Source of the DNA: Rhodothermales bacterium | GTDB taxonomy: Bacteria > Bacteroidota > Rhodothermia > Rhodothermales > VXPQ01 | Reading direction: 5' to 3' | DNA length: 21,555 nucleotides | Assembly: GCA_028283985.1 (NCBI GenBank) | Contig: JANQSQ010000001.1 | Span: 1-21,555, forward strand | In this document: positions 1 to 7,031 of the stretch, piece after piece | How positions within the stretch are numbered: the first letter of the stretch is position 1 | Layout of the letters: each line of letters opens with the position of its first letter | The notes under the pieces: model-generated | The model's input: only the letters and a program-made list of their open reading frames with translations | What the model was told of the DNA's origin: nothing | The model's database searches: none | Position numbers and translations under genes: made by a program

Positions 1-1
1 C

Positions 2-445
2 GACGAGGTGAGCGCCAGCGGCAGCAGCATCGTGGATCCTGCGATTGGAGAGGCCGGTGACATCGATACGGCATTGATTACGCTTCGGACGCCCGGCGGC
101 CGACTATGCAGTATCAGTAACAGTCGACGCACCTCGTATGGATATGACCAGCGCGTCGAGGTGCACGGTTCCTTGCGGACCGCGCGCGTTGAAAATCAAC
201 CGGAAACACAGTTGCTTATTTCCGGGGATGAGGGAAGCACCGGATCCAGGAACAAGCACTTCTTTCATGATCGTTATGCGGAAGCGTATCGCATGGAGAT
301 GAGGCACTTTGTCTCGGTAATAATGGGCAGTGAGACGCCGCGGACCACCGTCCTGGATGGCTTGCGGGCGCTGGAGCTCGCCGATGCTGCGGCGCAGGCG
401 CTGAAAGAAAAAAGAACGGTTCAAGTACAGTCGTCCGGTAGCTGA
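2..445 (+). CDS. iolG: Inositol 2-dehydrogenase, C-terminal part (5' end outside the window)
   Basis: This is the last 147 residues of a Gfo/Idh/MocA-family oxidoreductase; the frame is open to the left edge, so the start is missing. The family uses NAD to oxidise myo-inositol to scyllo-inosose (2-keto-myo-inositol), the first step of inositol breakdown in the cytoplasm. Visible family features are the DPAIGEAGDIDTALITL stretch, the SRRTSYGYDQRVEVHGS segment, and FFHDRYAEAYRMEMRHF followed by the C-terminal DGLRALELADAAAQAL helix. The Rossmann NAD-binding half lies off the window. It is followed after 96 bp by iolD on the same strand, which supports inositol dehydrogenase over another sugar dehydrogenase of the same fold. 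The GTG at position 8 is an internal codon, not the start. Confidence 0.88.
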   Translation, partial: DEVSASGSSIVDPAIGEAGDIDTALITLRTPGGRLCSISNSRRTSYGYDQRVEVHGSLRTARVENQPETQLLISGDEGSTGSRNKHFFHDRYAEAYRMEMRHFVSVIMGSETPRTTVLDGLRALELADAAAQALKEKRTVQVQSSGS

Positions 446-482
446 CGGCCCCATGATAATTTTCGTACATTAATTAGGCCCT

Positions 483-502
483 GGCGTACACGCCTAGAGG
501 CG
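483..502 (+). other. Two mutually exclusive short hairpins in the iolG-iolD gap
   Basis: The sequence GGCG-taca-CGCC-taga-GGCG contains three alternating complementary 4-bp blocks (483-486, 491-494, 499-502). The middle block can pair with either neighbour, so the RNA could form one hairpin or the other but not both. It lies 26 bp upstream of the iolD ribosome binding site. There is no T-tract, so it is not an intrinsic terminator. The stems are only 4 bp and may be chance. Confidence 0.2.
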
Positions 503-541
503 TCTGAAATCGAGCATCCGGAACTATAGGGAGATACATCT

Positions 542-2380
542 ATGCGGTTGACAATGTCACAAGCACTGGTGCGGTATCTCGCCAATCAGTACATTGATGA
601 CGATGGGGATATCCGTCCGTATTTTGCCGGAGTATGGGCCATTTTCGGCCATGGCAATGTGGCGGCCATTGGCGAAGCTCTTTTCGCAAACAAGGATATC
701 CTGCCGACATACCGCGCCCATAACGAGCAGGGCATGGCGCTGGCTGCCATCGCTTACGCCAAGGCGTTGATGCGACGGGGAGCCATGGCTTGCACCACAT
801 CTATTGGGCCGGGCGCCACGAATCTGGTCACAGCTGCGGCGCTTGCGCATGCCAACCGCCTGCCGGTGCTTTTTTTGCCCGGGGATGTTTTCGCCAATCG
901 GCGTCCGGACCCTGTGCTGCAGCAAATTGAAAGTTTTAGCGACGGTACGGTGAGCGCGAACGATTGTTTTCGTCCCGTATCCAGATACTTTGATCGGATC
1001 ACGCGGCCCGAACAGATTATCACCGCGCTGCCCCGTGCGATGACCACATTTATGAATGCATCCCGCTGCGGTCCTGTCACGCTTGCGTTATGCCAGGACG
1101 TGCAGGCGGAGGCCTATGATTATCCGGAAGCGTTTTTTGAAAAACGGATATGGAAAGTGCAGGCGCCTGACGCGGCAATGTCAGAAGTTCACGATCTCGC
1201 ACAGCGTGTGAGATCTGCGAAGCGCCCATTGATCATTTCCGGCGGCGGCGTCCTCTACAGCAAGGCAAGCGATGCATTAGCCTCTTTTATTGACGCGGTC
1301 GGTATCCCATGCACAGAAACGCAGGCCGGCAAAGGCGCATTGCATTGGGAAAATCCGCTCAATCTGGGTGCGATTGGCGTGACCGGATCGTCCGCGGCCA
1401 ATGCAGCGGCGGCGGAAGCCGACTTGATAATCGGCATCGGCACAAGGCTGCAGGACTTTACCACCGCGTCGAGATCCCTGTTCAGCAATCCGGATCGGGA
1501 ACTGGTGCAGGTCAATGTGAATCCGCTGGACGCCGGCAAACACGGCGCGATACCGATTTTTTCCGATGCGGGGCGTTTGCTGTCAAGCCTTCAATCCGCT
1601 CTGCACGGGTACTCAGTCGATGACGTCTGGCGGTCGCTTTCCGTTCAAAGGGCTGCCGAATGGCGGGCGGTGGTCCACCAGGCGCTTACCGATCCCGGCG
1701 ATCCACCGTTCTCCTATGGACAAGTCCTGGGCGCCATCGACAGGGTGGCGGACGAAAACTCGGTGGTGGTTTGTGCAGCGGGAAGTCTACCCGGTGAGCT
1801 TCACAAATTATGGCGAACGTCGAGGCCCGGCGGATACCATGTCGAGTATGCCTATTCCTGCATGGGGTATGAGATTGCGGGCGGCCTCGGCGTCAAAATG
1901 GCCCTGCCCGATCGCGAAATATTTGTCGTTGTCGGGGATGGCAGTTACATGATGATGAATTCCGAACTGGCTACAGCGATAATGATGGGCCACAAGATCA
2001 TCGTCGTCGTATTCGACAATCAGGGTTATGCCTGCATCGACAATCTGCAGCGCGGCGCCGGCTCACCCGGTTTCAATAATATGTTCGAGGATACGGTGCA
2101 CGAGGAGTTGCCGGCCATCGATTTTGCAGCTCATGCGAAAAGTATGGGTGCTGAAGCCGTGCATGTGGATTCCATCGACGCACTTGGATCTTCGTTGAAG
2201 GATGCACGGAAGGCCACACGTTCGACAGTCATTACCGTTGCCGTCGGACGTGCCGGAAGCGGCGATATTGGCGGGGCCTGGTGGGATGTGGCGGTCCCTG
2301 CCGTATCCGATCTGGATACGGTTACGGATGCCCGCGCGGCCTACGACGCCGCCACAAGGAAACAGCGTGTGGATGGGTAG
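542..2380 (+). CDS. iolD: 3D-(3,5/4)-trihydroxycyclohexane-1,2-dione hydrolase (THcHDO hydrolase)
   Basis: IolD is a thiamine-diphosphate enzyme of the acetolactate-synthase fold that opens the ring of 3D-trihydroxycyclohexane-1,2-dione to give 5-deoxy-glucuronate. The 612 residues show the three-domain layout: the PYR domain starts with RLTMSQALVRYLANQYIDD and FAGVWAIFGHGNVAAIGEAL and carries the cofactor-activating Glu62 in AHNEQGMALAA; a central domain spans roughly 200-340 (IISGGGVLYSKA); the PP domain carries the ThDP/Mg motif G465-D-G-S then VVVFDNQGYACI. Length is slightly below the usual ~635. Start choice: AGGGAGA at 528-534 sits 7 nt before the ATG. It follows iolG by 96 bp and is followed immediately by iolE. 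A generic acetolactate synthase is excluded by the IolD-specific N-terminus and the gene neighbours. Confidence 0.95.
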   Translation: MRLTMSQALVRYLANQYIDDDGDIRPYFAGVWAIFGHGNVAAIGEALFANKDILPTYRAHNEQGMALAAIAYAKALMRRGAMACTTSIGPGATNLVTAAALAHANRLPVLFLPGDVFANRRPDPVLQQIESFSDGTVSANDCFRPVSRYFDRITRPEQIITALPRAMTTFMNASRCGPVTLALCQDVQAEAYDYPEAFFEKRIWKVQAPDAAMSEVHDLAQRVRSAKRPLIISGGGVLYSKASDALASFIDAVGIPCTETQAGKGALHWENPLNLGAIGVTGSSAANAAAAEADLIIGIGTRLQDFTTASRSLFSNPDRELVQVNVNPLDAGKHGAIPIFSDAGRLLSSLQSALHGYSVDDVWRSLSVQRAAEWRAVVHQALTDPGDPPFSYGQVLGAIDRVADENSVVVCAAGSLPGELHKLWRTSRPGGYHVEYAYSCMGYEIAGGLGVKMALPDREIFVVVGDGSYMMMNSELATAIMMGHKIIVVVFDNQGYACIDNLQRGAGSPGFNNMFEDTVHEELPAIDFAAHAKSMGAEAVHVDSIDALGSSLKDARKATRSTVITVAVGRAGSGDIGGAWWDVAVPAVSDLDTVTDARAAYDAATRKQRVDG

Positions 2381-2384
2381 CGGC

Positions 2385-3272
2385 ATGGAAATACGATTTG
2401 GCGTAAATCCCATTGCATGGTCGAATGACGACCTGCTGTGGTTGGGCGGCGACACGCCGCTTGAGACCTGCCTTACCGATACGGCGGAACTCGGCTTCGT
2501 CGGCATCGAGTTGGGCAATAAATTCCCACGTAACGCGAACGAGCTTCGGGCGATTCTCGACAAATACGGACTTGAACTGGTGGGCGGCTGGTATTCGGGC
2601 CACATTCTGCAAAACGATGTCGATGCGGAAATTGCCAGCCTCCAGGATCACCTTGCGCTTCTGAAGGCTATGCATTCCGAGGTATTCATCTATGCGGAAT
2701 GCAGCAACACGATTCATCCTGACATCGACAAGGGCATGCAGGAAAAGCCGGTCCTGAGTGAAGAAACCTGGCCGCTTTTCGGGCAGCGTTTAAGCGGGGT
2801 GGCGGACTATATCCGGAAGGAAGGACTGCGCTTCGCCTATCATCACCACACAGGCACTGTAGTGGAGACGGCGTCGGAACTCCAGCGCTTCTTTGCCGAG
2901 ACCTCGGATTCGGTCGGTATCGTGCTGGATACCGGTCATGCATACGTTGGCGGGATCGATCCGGTGGAAATCACCCTTTCATTCCCGCAACGGATAGCCC
3001 ACGTGCATTGCAAGGATGTCCGTGCAGCGGTTCTTGCGGATATCCGTGCAAGGCATGCCAGCTTCCTGACCGGCGTGATCGAGGGGATGTTCACGGTTCC
3101 CGGGGACGGCGTGATTTCTTACGACCCTGTGTTCGGTGCTTTGAAAGATATTGGATATCGAGGCTGGGTGGTGGTGGAGGCCGAGCAGGATCCCGCCGTA
3201 GCAGACCCAAGACAATACGCCGAGTCCGGATTGTCCGCGCTGCGTGCATCCCTCCGAACAGTATCTCAGTAA
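2385..3272 (+). CDS. iolE: Inosose dehydratase (myo-inosose-2 dehydratase)
   Basis: IolE dehydrates scyllo-inosose to 3D-(3,5/4)-trihydroxycyclohexane-1,2-dione, the substrate of IolD. The 295-residue product is a TIM barrel of the xylose-isomerase-like/AP-endonuclease-2 type. Family segments in order: IRFGVNPIAWSNDD (3-16), GFVGIELGNKFPRN (37-50), FIYAECSNTIHPD (101-113), YHHHTGT (152-158), VLDTGHAYVGG (180-190), HVHCKDVR (206-213), GDGVISYDPVF (240-250) and WVVVEAEQDP (261-270). Glu, Asp and His residues in these strands are the expected metal ligands. Length matches the family. An in-frame ATG at 2373 would add four residues and overlap the iolD stop; 2385 is preferred because family members begin close to IRFGVNP and GGATGGG-like purines precede it. 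Probably translationally linked to iolD, 4 bp away. Confidence 0.94.
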   Translation: MEIRFGVNPIAWSNDDLLWLGGDTPLETCLTDTAELGFVGIELGNKFPRNANELRAILDKYGLELVGGWYSGHILQNDVDAEIASLQDHLALLKAMHSEVFIYAECSNTIHPDIDKGMQEKPVLSEETWPLFGQRLSGVADYIRKEGLRFAYHHHTGTVVETASELQRFFAETSDSVGIVLDTGHAYVGGIDPVEITLSFPQRIAHVHCKDVRAAVLADIRARHASFLTGVIEGMFTVPGDGVISYDPVFGALKDIGYRGWVVVEAEQDPAVADPRQYAESGLSALRASLRTVSQ

Positions 3273-3288
3273 CACGGAGCAAGCGATA

Positions 3289-4095
3289 ATGAGCAAGTTA
3301 GTCGTATCGACAGGCGAACGAAACGCGGACGGCCGGGTGCTGAGCGTCACACCCGAATCTGCCGGTTGGCAATACATAGGATTTGCGGTGTACCATTTGC
3401 TGCCCGGGCAAAACCTGGACATAGAGGCGAGCGAGCAGGAAACCTGTATCGTCCTTTTGTCCGGAAAGGCCACGGTCGTTGCGGGTGGAAAATCGTTTCC
3501 GGAGCTTGGGGGGCGCAATGACGTATTCGATGGTCCCCCCACGGCCGTGTATGTTCCCCATAAGACCGCATTCTCGATCGCGCCGGACACCGATCTGGAG
3601 GTGGCGTTGTGCACAGCCCCCGGCGGCGGCGAGTACGAACCGCGGCTGATCGCACCGGGTGAACACCCTATTGAGATTCGCGGTGTGGGAACGAATACGC
3701 GGCACGTGCAAGACATTCTCCCGGAGTCAGCGCCCGCGCATAGCCTGCTGGTGGTGGAAGTGATTACTCCCGCTGGACACTGGTCCAGCTACCCGCCGCA
3801 TAAACACGACGTGGACGCGCTGCCAGAGGAGTCCTTGCTCGAGGAGACGTATTACCACCGGCTCCGCCCGAAACAGGGCTTTGCGTTTCAGCGTGTTTAT
3901 ACCGATGATCGATCGCTTGACGAAACCGTCTCGGTACACGACGGCGACTGCGTGATGGTGCCCCGTGGCTACCATCCTGTCGGCGCTCCGCATGGGTACG
4001 ATCTCTATTACCTTAATGTAATGGCCGGCCCCAAACGCACATGGGCATTCAGGGACGACCCGGATCATACGTGGATTTCCAGGCGCGCTGTCTGA
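3289..4095 (+). CDS. iolB: 5-deoxy-glucuronate isomerase
   Basis: IolB converts 5-deoxy-D-glucuronate to 2-deoxy-5-keto-D-gluconate, following the IolD reaction. The 268-residue product is a double-cupin protein of the expected length (~270). Seen: ETCIVLLSGKATV in the first cupin (51-63), GVGTNTRHVQDIL (132-144) in the linker, the metal-binding cluster SSYPPHKHD (166-174) with downstream LLEETYYHRLRP (183-194), QRVYTDD, and DGDCVMVPRGYHPVGAPHGYDLYYLNVMAG (218-247, quoted here as two parts: DGDCVMVPRGYHPVG and GYDLYYLNVMAG). His171, His173, Glu185/186 and His229 are the likely ligands. Start ATG 3289 is set by GGAG at 3276-3279, 9 nt upstream; an in-frame ATG at 3244 lies inside iolE and is not favoured. 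It follows iolE after 16 bp, the same operon. Confidence 0.95.
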   Translation: MSKLVVSTGERNADGRVLSVTPESAGWQYIGFAVYHLLPGQNLDIEASEQETCIVLLSGKATVVAGGKSFPELGGRNDVFDGPPTAVYVPHKTAFSIAPDTDLEVALCTAPGGGEYEPRLIAPGEHPIEIRGVGTNTRHVQDILPESAPAHSLLVVEVITPAGHWSSYPPHKHDVDALPEESLLEETYYHRLRPKQGFAFQRVYTDDRSLDETVSVHDGDCVMVPRGYHPVGAPHGYDLYYLNVMAGPKRTWAFRDDPDHTWISRRAV

Positions 4096-4148
4096 CGCCA
4101 TCGGGGGCGTGAACGACAAAAAGCATCAATATTCATAGGAGGTTTGCA

Positions 4149-4469
4149 ATGAACGACGCAGATAACCAGAAGGCGGACAATCAACTCAACATAGAACTGG
4201 ACGAAAAAACGGCGGAGGGCGTCTATGCCAACCTGGTGATGATTTCTCACTCCCCCGAAGAATTCATTCTGGATTTTATCCGGGTAATGCCGGGCGTTCC
4301 GACGGCGCGTGTAAAGAACCGGGTCATCGTAACTCCGCATCATGCACGCAGATTTTTGCGGGCGTTGCACGACAACATCGAAAAGTACGAGGCGATGCAC
4401 GGTGAAATCGAGGAGCGGGAGCAGCCCGGGCAGTCCATCCGGTTCGGCGGTATGGCCGGACAGGCGTAG
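4149..4469 (+). CDS. DUF3467 family protein
   Basis: A 106-residue protein with the DUF3467 pattern: a short polar N-terminus, then EGVYANLVMISHSPEEFILD (residues 24-43), FIRVMPGVPTARVKNRVIVT and HHARRFLRALHDNIEKYEAMHG. No signal peptide or membrane segment is visible, so it should be cytoplasmic. The family is common in Bacteroidota and scattered bacteria; no biochemical role is established to my knowledge. The start is well fixed: AGGAGG at 4137-4142 lies 6 nt before the ATG, the strongest Shine-Dalgarno in the window. It follows iolB by 53 bp on the same strand and may be read through from the iol operon, but family distribution suggests no inositol link. It converges with the LptF/G gene, stop to stop 11 bp apart. 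Confidence 0.85.
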   Translation: MNDADNQKADNQLNIELDEKTAEGVYANLVMISHSPEEFILDFIRVMPGVPTARVKNRVIVTPHHARRFLRALHDNIEKYEAMHGEIEEREQPGQSIRFGGMAGQA

Positions 4470-4480
4470 TGGAGGGGAAT

Positions 4481-5563
4481 TTATTTCCGCACCTGCACCA
4501 GCAGGAAGGCAGCTGCGGCAAGGAATAATACGTGGGGTAGCCATACCGCTACGGAAGGGGGTAGCACCCCCGTATATCCCAACGGCTCGGTGATCTTTTG
4601 CGCGGTAAGGTACAGGAAGGCGACAAAGAGCCCGATACCAATTTGCATGGCTTGACCGCCTCGCCGCCGGGTTGCCGCGAGCGGCATACCGATCAGGACG
4701 AGAATAAGGTTCGCGAAGGGCCAGGCGAATTTGGCGTAATATCCGACTTGCGTGCGTCCGAGTCCACGCGCGCCGGAGCGCCCGATGTCCCGAATGTATC
4801 TTGCAGCGGCGGGGATCGTCATGGATTCCACATCACGCTCGGTGCGGGCGAGATCGCGCGGTAGGATTGTCAGGGCTGTGTCGATCCGGCTCAGAGTTTG
4901 CCGTGTCTCGACGCCATTCGAAAACGAGCGCACGATGGGTTGGTGAATTTGCCAGATCGACAGGGAATCGATCCAGCTCATGCGGACCCCGTCAATGCGC
5001 TGTACAAGACGGTTTGCGTCATTGAAATGCTGCAGGGAGATTCGATGGGCGGTCTCGTTGCGTCGATCGTAATATCCCACGGAGATGTAGGATCCCGGGC
5101 TATGTTGTCGGTGGATATTGTTCGTTTCTATGACCCGGGGGGCGTCTTTCAGGAAGCGCAACTCGAATTCGAGCACGGTGCGGTTGGTCTCGGGCACGAT
5201 CCAGCCGTTGAACCAGAACATGCACGCGGTAACGGCAATGCCTGTGGCGAGATAGGGAACCAGGAGCCGGTAGAGCGAAACACCGCTGGTCTGAAGTGCG
5301 GAGAGCTGCAGGCTTTGGGACAGATGCCCGGTCAGGTACACGCACGACAGAAAAAGCGCCAGCGGCGCCGTAAGTCTGGCGATTTCCGGGATGTAATTGG
5401 GATAATAAACAAGAAAAACCTCGCGCATTGTAGCGCCGCGGTCCAGAAAATCGTCAATGAATTCGACGTAATGCAGGACGATGAAAAACACGATCAGCAC
5501 TGCGACGAGCGCTGCAAAACCACTCAGAAGCCGGAAAACAATATGACGGTCGAATCGGTTCAC
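4481..5563 (-). CDS. LptF/LptG (YjgP/YjgQ) family lipopolysaccharide export permease
   Basis: An inner-membrane permease of the LptB2FG ATP-driven machine that extracts LPS from the inner membrane and passes it to the periplasmic bridge ending at LptD (also in this window, 8085-10664). The 360-residue product has the family architecture: MNRFDRHIVFRLLSGF start, three N-terminal membrane segments (about 12-33, 62-80, 102-121), a periplasmic beta-jellyroll (about 125-270; VETNNI-type segment IETNNIHRQHSPGSYISVGY begins near 145), and three C-terminal membrane segments (about 276-294, 304-322, 336-357). ETNRTV after segment 3 and the GMPLAATRRRGG loop are typical. LptF and LptG are paralogues; the N-terminus looks more LptG-like but I do not assign it. 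Start is GTG with no Shine-Dalgarno; a conserved repeat begins directly upstream. Confidence 0.9.
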   Translation of the reverse strand: MNRFDRHIVFRLLSGFAALVAVLIVFFIVLHYVEFIDDFLDRGATMREVFLVYYPNYIPEIARLTAPLALFLSCVYLTGHLSQSLQLSALQTSGVSLYRLLVPYLATGIAVTACMFWFNGWIVPETNRTVLEFELRFLKDAPRVIETNNIHRQHSPGSYISVGYYDRRNETAHRISLQHFNDANRLVQRIDGVRMSWIDSLSIWQIHQPIVRSFSNGVETRQTLSRIDTALTILPRDLARTERDVESMTIPAAARYIRDIGRSGARGLGRTQVGYYAKFAWPFANLILVLIGMPLAATRRRGGQAMQIGIGLFVAFLYLTAQKITEPLGYTGVLPPSVAVWLPHVLFLAAAAFLLVQVRK

Positions 5564-5653
5564 GGGGATGCTCTGATTAATTTCGCGATGTCTCGAATCC
5601 GAAATGATTTCAACGATGCAATCATGACATCCTGTACATGCGAATGCGGAGCG

Positions 5654-5676
5654 CTGATCAAAGTGGAATTGATCAG
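5654..5676. promoter_or_regulatory. Perfect 8-bp inverted repeat CTGATCAA-N7-TTGATCAG
   Basis: The arms CTGATCAA (5654-5661) and TTGATCAG (5669-5676) are perfect inverted repeats around the 7-nt spacer AGTGGAA. It lies near the middle of the divergent region between the LptF/G gene and sucC, where it could act as an operator for either direction. Arms face outward compared with an FNR site (TTGAT-N4-ATCAA), so I do not call it FNR. The regulator is unknown. Confidence 0.4.
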
Positions 5677-5734
5677 AACATCCACAGGTACTTTGCAGAG
5701 GCGGGATGGATTCTTCGAACGTGTGCCGTACCTT

Positions 5735-5799
5735 GGGATACTCTGATCAAAACCGCTTTGCTCAGCCTCTGAGTTTTGCGGACTTAATCAGAGTACCCC
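5735..5799. promoter_or_regulatory. Large imperfect palindrome upstream of sucC
   Basis: The 22-bp arms at 5735-5756 and 5778-5799 pair with four mismatches (GGG(A/G)TACTCTGAT(C/T)AA(A/G)(A/T)CCGC). The 21-bp centre holds a second hairpin, CTCAG-cct-CTGAG (5761-5773). In RNA it would form a long stem 50 bp before the sucC ATG. There is no T-tract directly after it, so a regulatory or repeat-derived structure is likelier than a terminator. Confidence 0.5.
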
Positions 5800-5849
5800 T
5801 TGCTAATTGCCGTTCCGTACTGCGTACTTGAATTTAGGGCATACACACC

Positions 5850-7031
5850 ATGAAACTGCACGAATATCAGGCCAAGGATATCCTCGAAGGCTACGGCGTT
5901 GCCGTATCGTCAGGGAGTGTGGCGTACACTGTGGATGAAGCAGTGGCTGCTGCGGAAGCATTGCAAGAGGAGGGGGTATCCCTGTTTGTCGTAAAGGCGC
6001 AGATCCATGCAGGCGGACGCGGAAAGGGAGGAGGAGTCAAGTTGGCCAAAGGGCTTGAAGAGGTGCGCGAGCAGGCGGAGGCCATTCTCGGGATGCAACT
6101 GGTTACCCCGCAAACCGGGCCTGAGGGACAGCGGGTGCGGGCGGTGTTGATTGCCGGAGGCGTCGATATCGCGCAGGAATATTATGCAGGCGTGACCCTC
6201 GACAGGCAGCGGAGCATGAACGTGATTATGGTTTCCACCGAGGGGGGCGTCGAAATCGAAAAGGTTGCGGAGGAAACCCCCGACAAGATAACCAGGGTGT
6301 GGGTGGATCCCATGACCGGCCTGCAGCCGTTTCAGGCGCGGGCGGGGGCTTTCGCGCTGGGGCTTGAAGGGGCGGCTTTCAAACAGGGCGTTCGTTTTAT
6401 TACAGCCCTGTATGAGGCGTATGTCGGCATGGATGCCTCGCTGGCGGAGATCAACCCGCTTGTGCGGACAGGGAATGGAGATTTGCTTGCCATAGACGCC
6501 AAAATAAATCTGGACGACAATGCACTGTATCGCCATACGGATCTGGCTGCGCTGCGCGATTTGCACGAGGAGGATCCGCTTGAGGTGGAGGCTGCGGAGC
6601 ATCGCCTGAATTATATTCGCCTCGACGGCGATGTAGGGTGTATGGTGAACGGCGCAGGCCTTGCCATGGCCACCATGGACATGATCAAATTGGCGGGGGG
6701 AGAACCGGCCAACTTTCTTGATGTAGGCGGCGCCGCCGGCGTGGAAACCGTGGAGCAGGGGTTTCGGATCATCCTGAAAGATCCCAATGTCAAAGCGGTG
6801 CTCGTGAATATTTTCGGCGGCATTGTGCGGTGCGACCGGGTAGCGGCAGGTATTGCGGAAGCCGCGGCGAATGTAAACATTACGGCGCCGCTCATCGTGC
6901 GCCTTCAGGGTACGAATGCGGAAGAAGGACAGAAAATTCTACGGGAGAGCGGTCTCGAACTGGAGACGGCGGTGTTGCTGAAGGAGGCGGCTGCAAAGGT
7001 TACGCACGCACTCCACGCATCGGTGCGGTGA
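5850..7031 (+). CDS. sucC: Succinyl-CoA synthetase (ADP-forming) subunit beta
   Basis: SucC is the nucleotide- and succinate-binding subunit of succinyl-CoA synthetase, the substrate-level phosphorylation step of the TCA cycle; it works as a heterodimer or heterotetramer with SucD. The 393-residue product is full length (usual 385-400). It begins KLHEYQAKDILEGYGV and has the ATP-grasp segments HAGGRGKGGGVKLA (53-66), the metal-binding AEINPLV (199-205), GCMVNGAGLAM (263-273), GGEPANFLDVGGAA (283-296), FGGIVRCDRVA (322-332) and LQGTNAEEG (352-360). The ATG has no Shine-Dalgarno, like most housekeeping genes here. No sucD follows; instead an ABC ATPase overlaps its stop. The upstream region holds the inverted-repeat cluster. 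Confidence 0.96.
   Translation: MKLHEYQAKDILEGYGVAVSSGSVAYTVDEAVAAAEALQEEGVSLFVVKAQIHAGGRGKGGGVKLAKGLEEVREQAEAILGMQLVTPQTGPEGQRVRAVLIAGGVDIAQEYYAGVTLDRQRSMNVIMVSTEGGVEIEKVAEETPDKITRVWVDPMTGLQPFQARAGAFALGLEGAAFKQGVRFITALYEAYVGMDASLAEINPLVRTGNGDLLAIDAKINLDDNALYRHTDLAALRDLHEEDPLEVEAAEHRLNYIRLDGDVGCMVNGAGLAMATMDMIKLAGGEPANFLDVGGAAGVETVEQGFRIILKDPNVKAVLVNIFGGIVRCDRVAAGIAEAAANVNITAPLIVRLQGTNAEEGQKILRESGLELETAVLLKEAAAKVTHALHASVR

Larger units (their letters stand above)
5564..5799. repeat. 236-bp intergenic element bounded by inverted repeats
   Basis: The left end GGGGATGCTCTGATTAA (5564-5580) and the right end TTAATCAGAGTACCCC (5784-5799) are inverted copies: in the same orientation they read GGGGATGCTCTGATTAA and GGGGTACTCTGATTAA, differing by one indel and one substitution. 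A third copy, GGGATACTCTGATCAA, is at 5735-5750, and a related CTGATCAA/TTGATCAG dyad is at 5654-5676. The element fills most of the space between two divergent genes. It could be a MITE-like or palindromic repeat, or a set of operators. No obvious target-site duplication flanks it (CAC left, TTG right). Confidence 0.5.

Noticed and set aside
2202..2384. N-terminal extension of iolE into iolD
   Set aside because: The extra 61 residues overlap the iolD C-terminus in another frame and lie before the IRFGVNPIAW segment where IolE proteins normally begin.
4095..4110. ACGCC...GGCGT hairpin after iolB as a terminator
   Set aside because: Short stem overlapping the stop codon and no T-tract, and the DUF3467 gene follows closely.
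5654..5676. FNR/CRP-type binding site
   Set aside because: The half-sites ATCAA and TTGAT face the wrong way and are 7 nt apart, unlike TTGAT-N4-ATCAA.
4898..5746. Long open frame on the plus strand opposite the LptF/G gene (282 codons)
   Set aside because: Antisense to a well-supported membrane protein, no family features, no ribosome binding site; a shadow of GC-rich coding sequence.
5800..5830. TTGCTA...TACTTG as a sucC promoter
   Set aside because: Spacing of 19 bp and poor matches; the putative -10 is only about 20 bp from the start codon.
6830..7027. N-terminal extension of the ABC ATPase into sucC
   Set aside because: The extra residues are out-of-frame sucC sequence; ABC ATPases of this group start shortly before the LEGVTKRYG segment.
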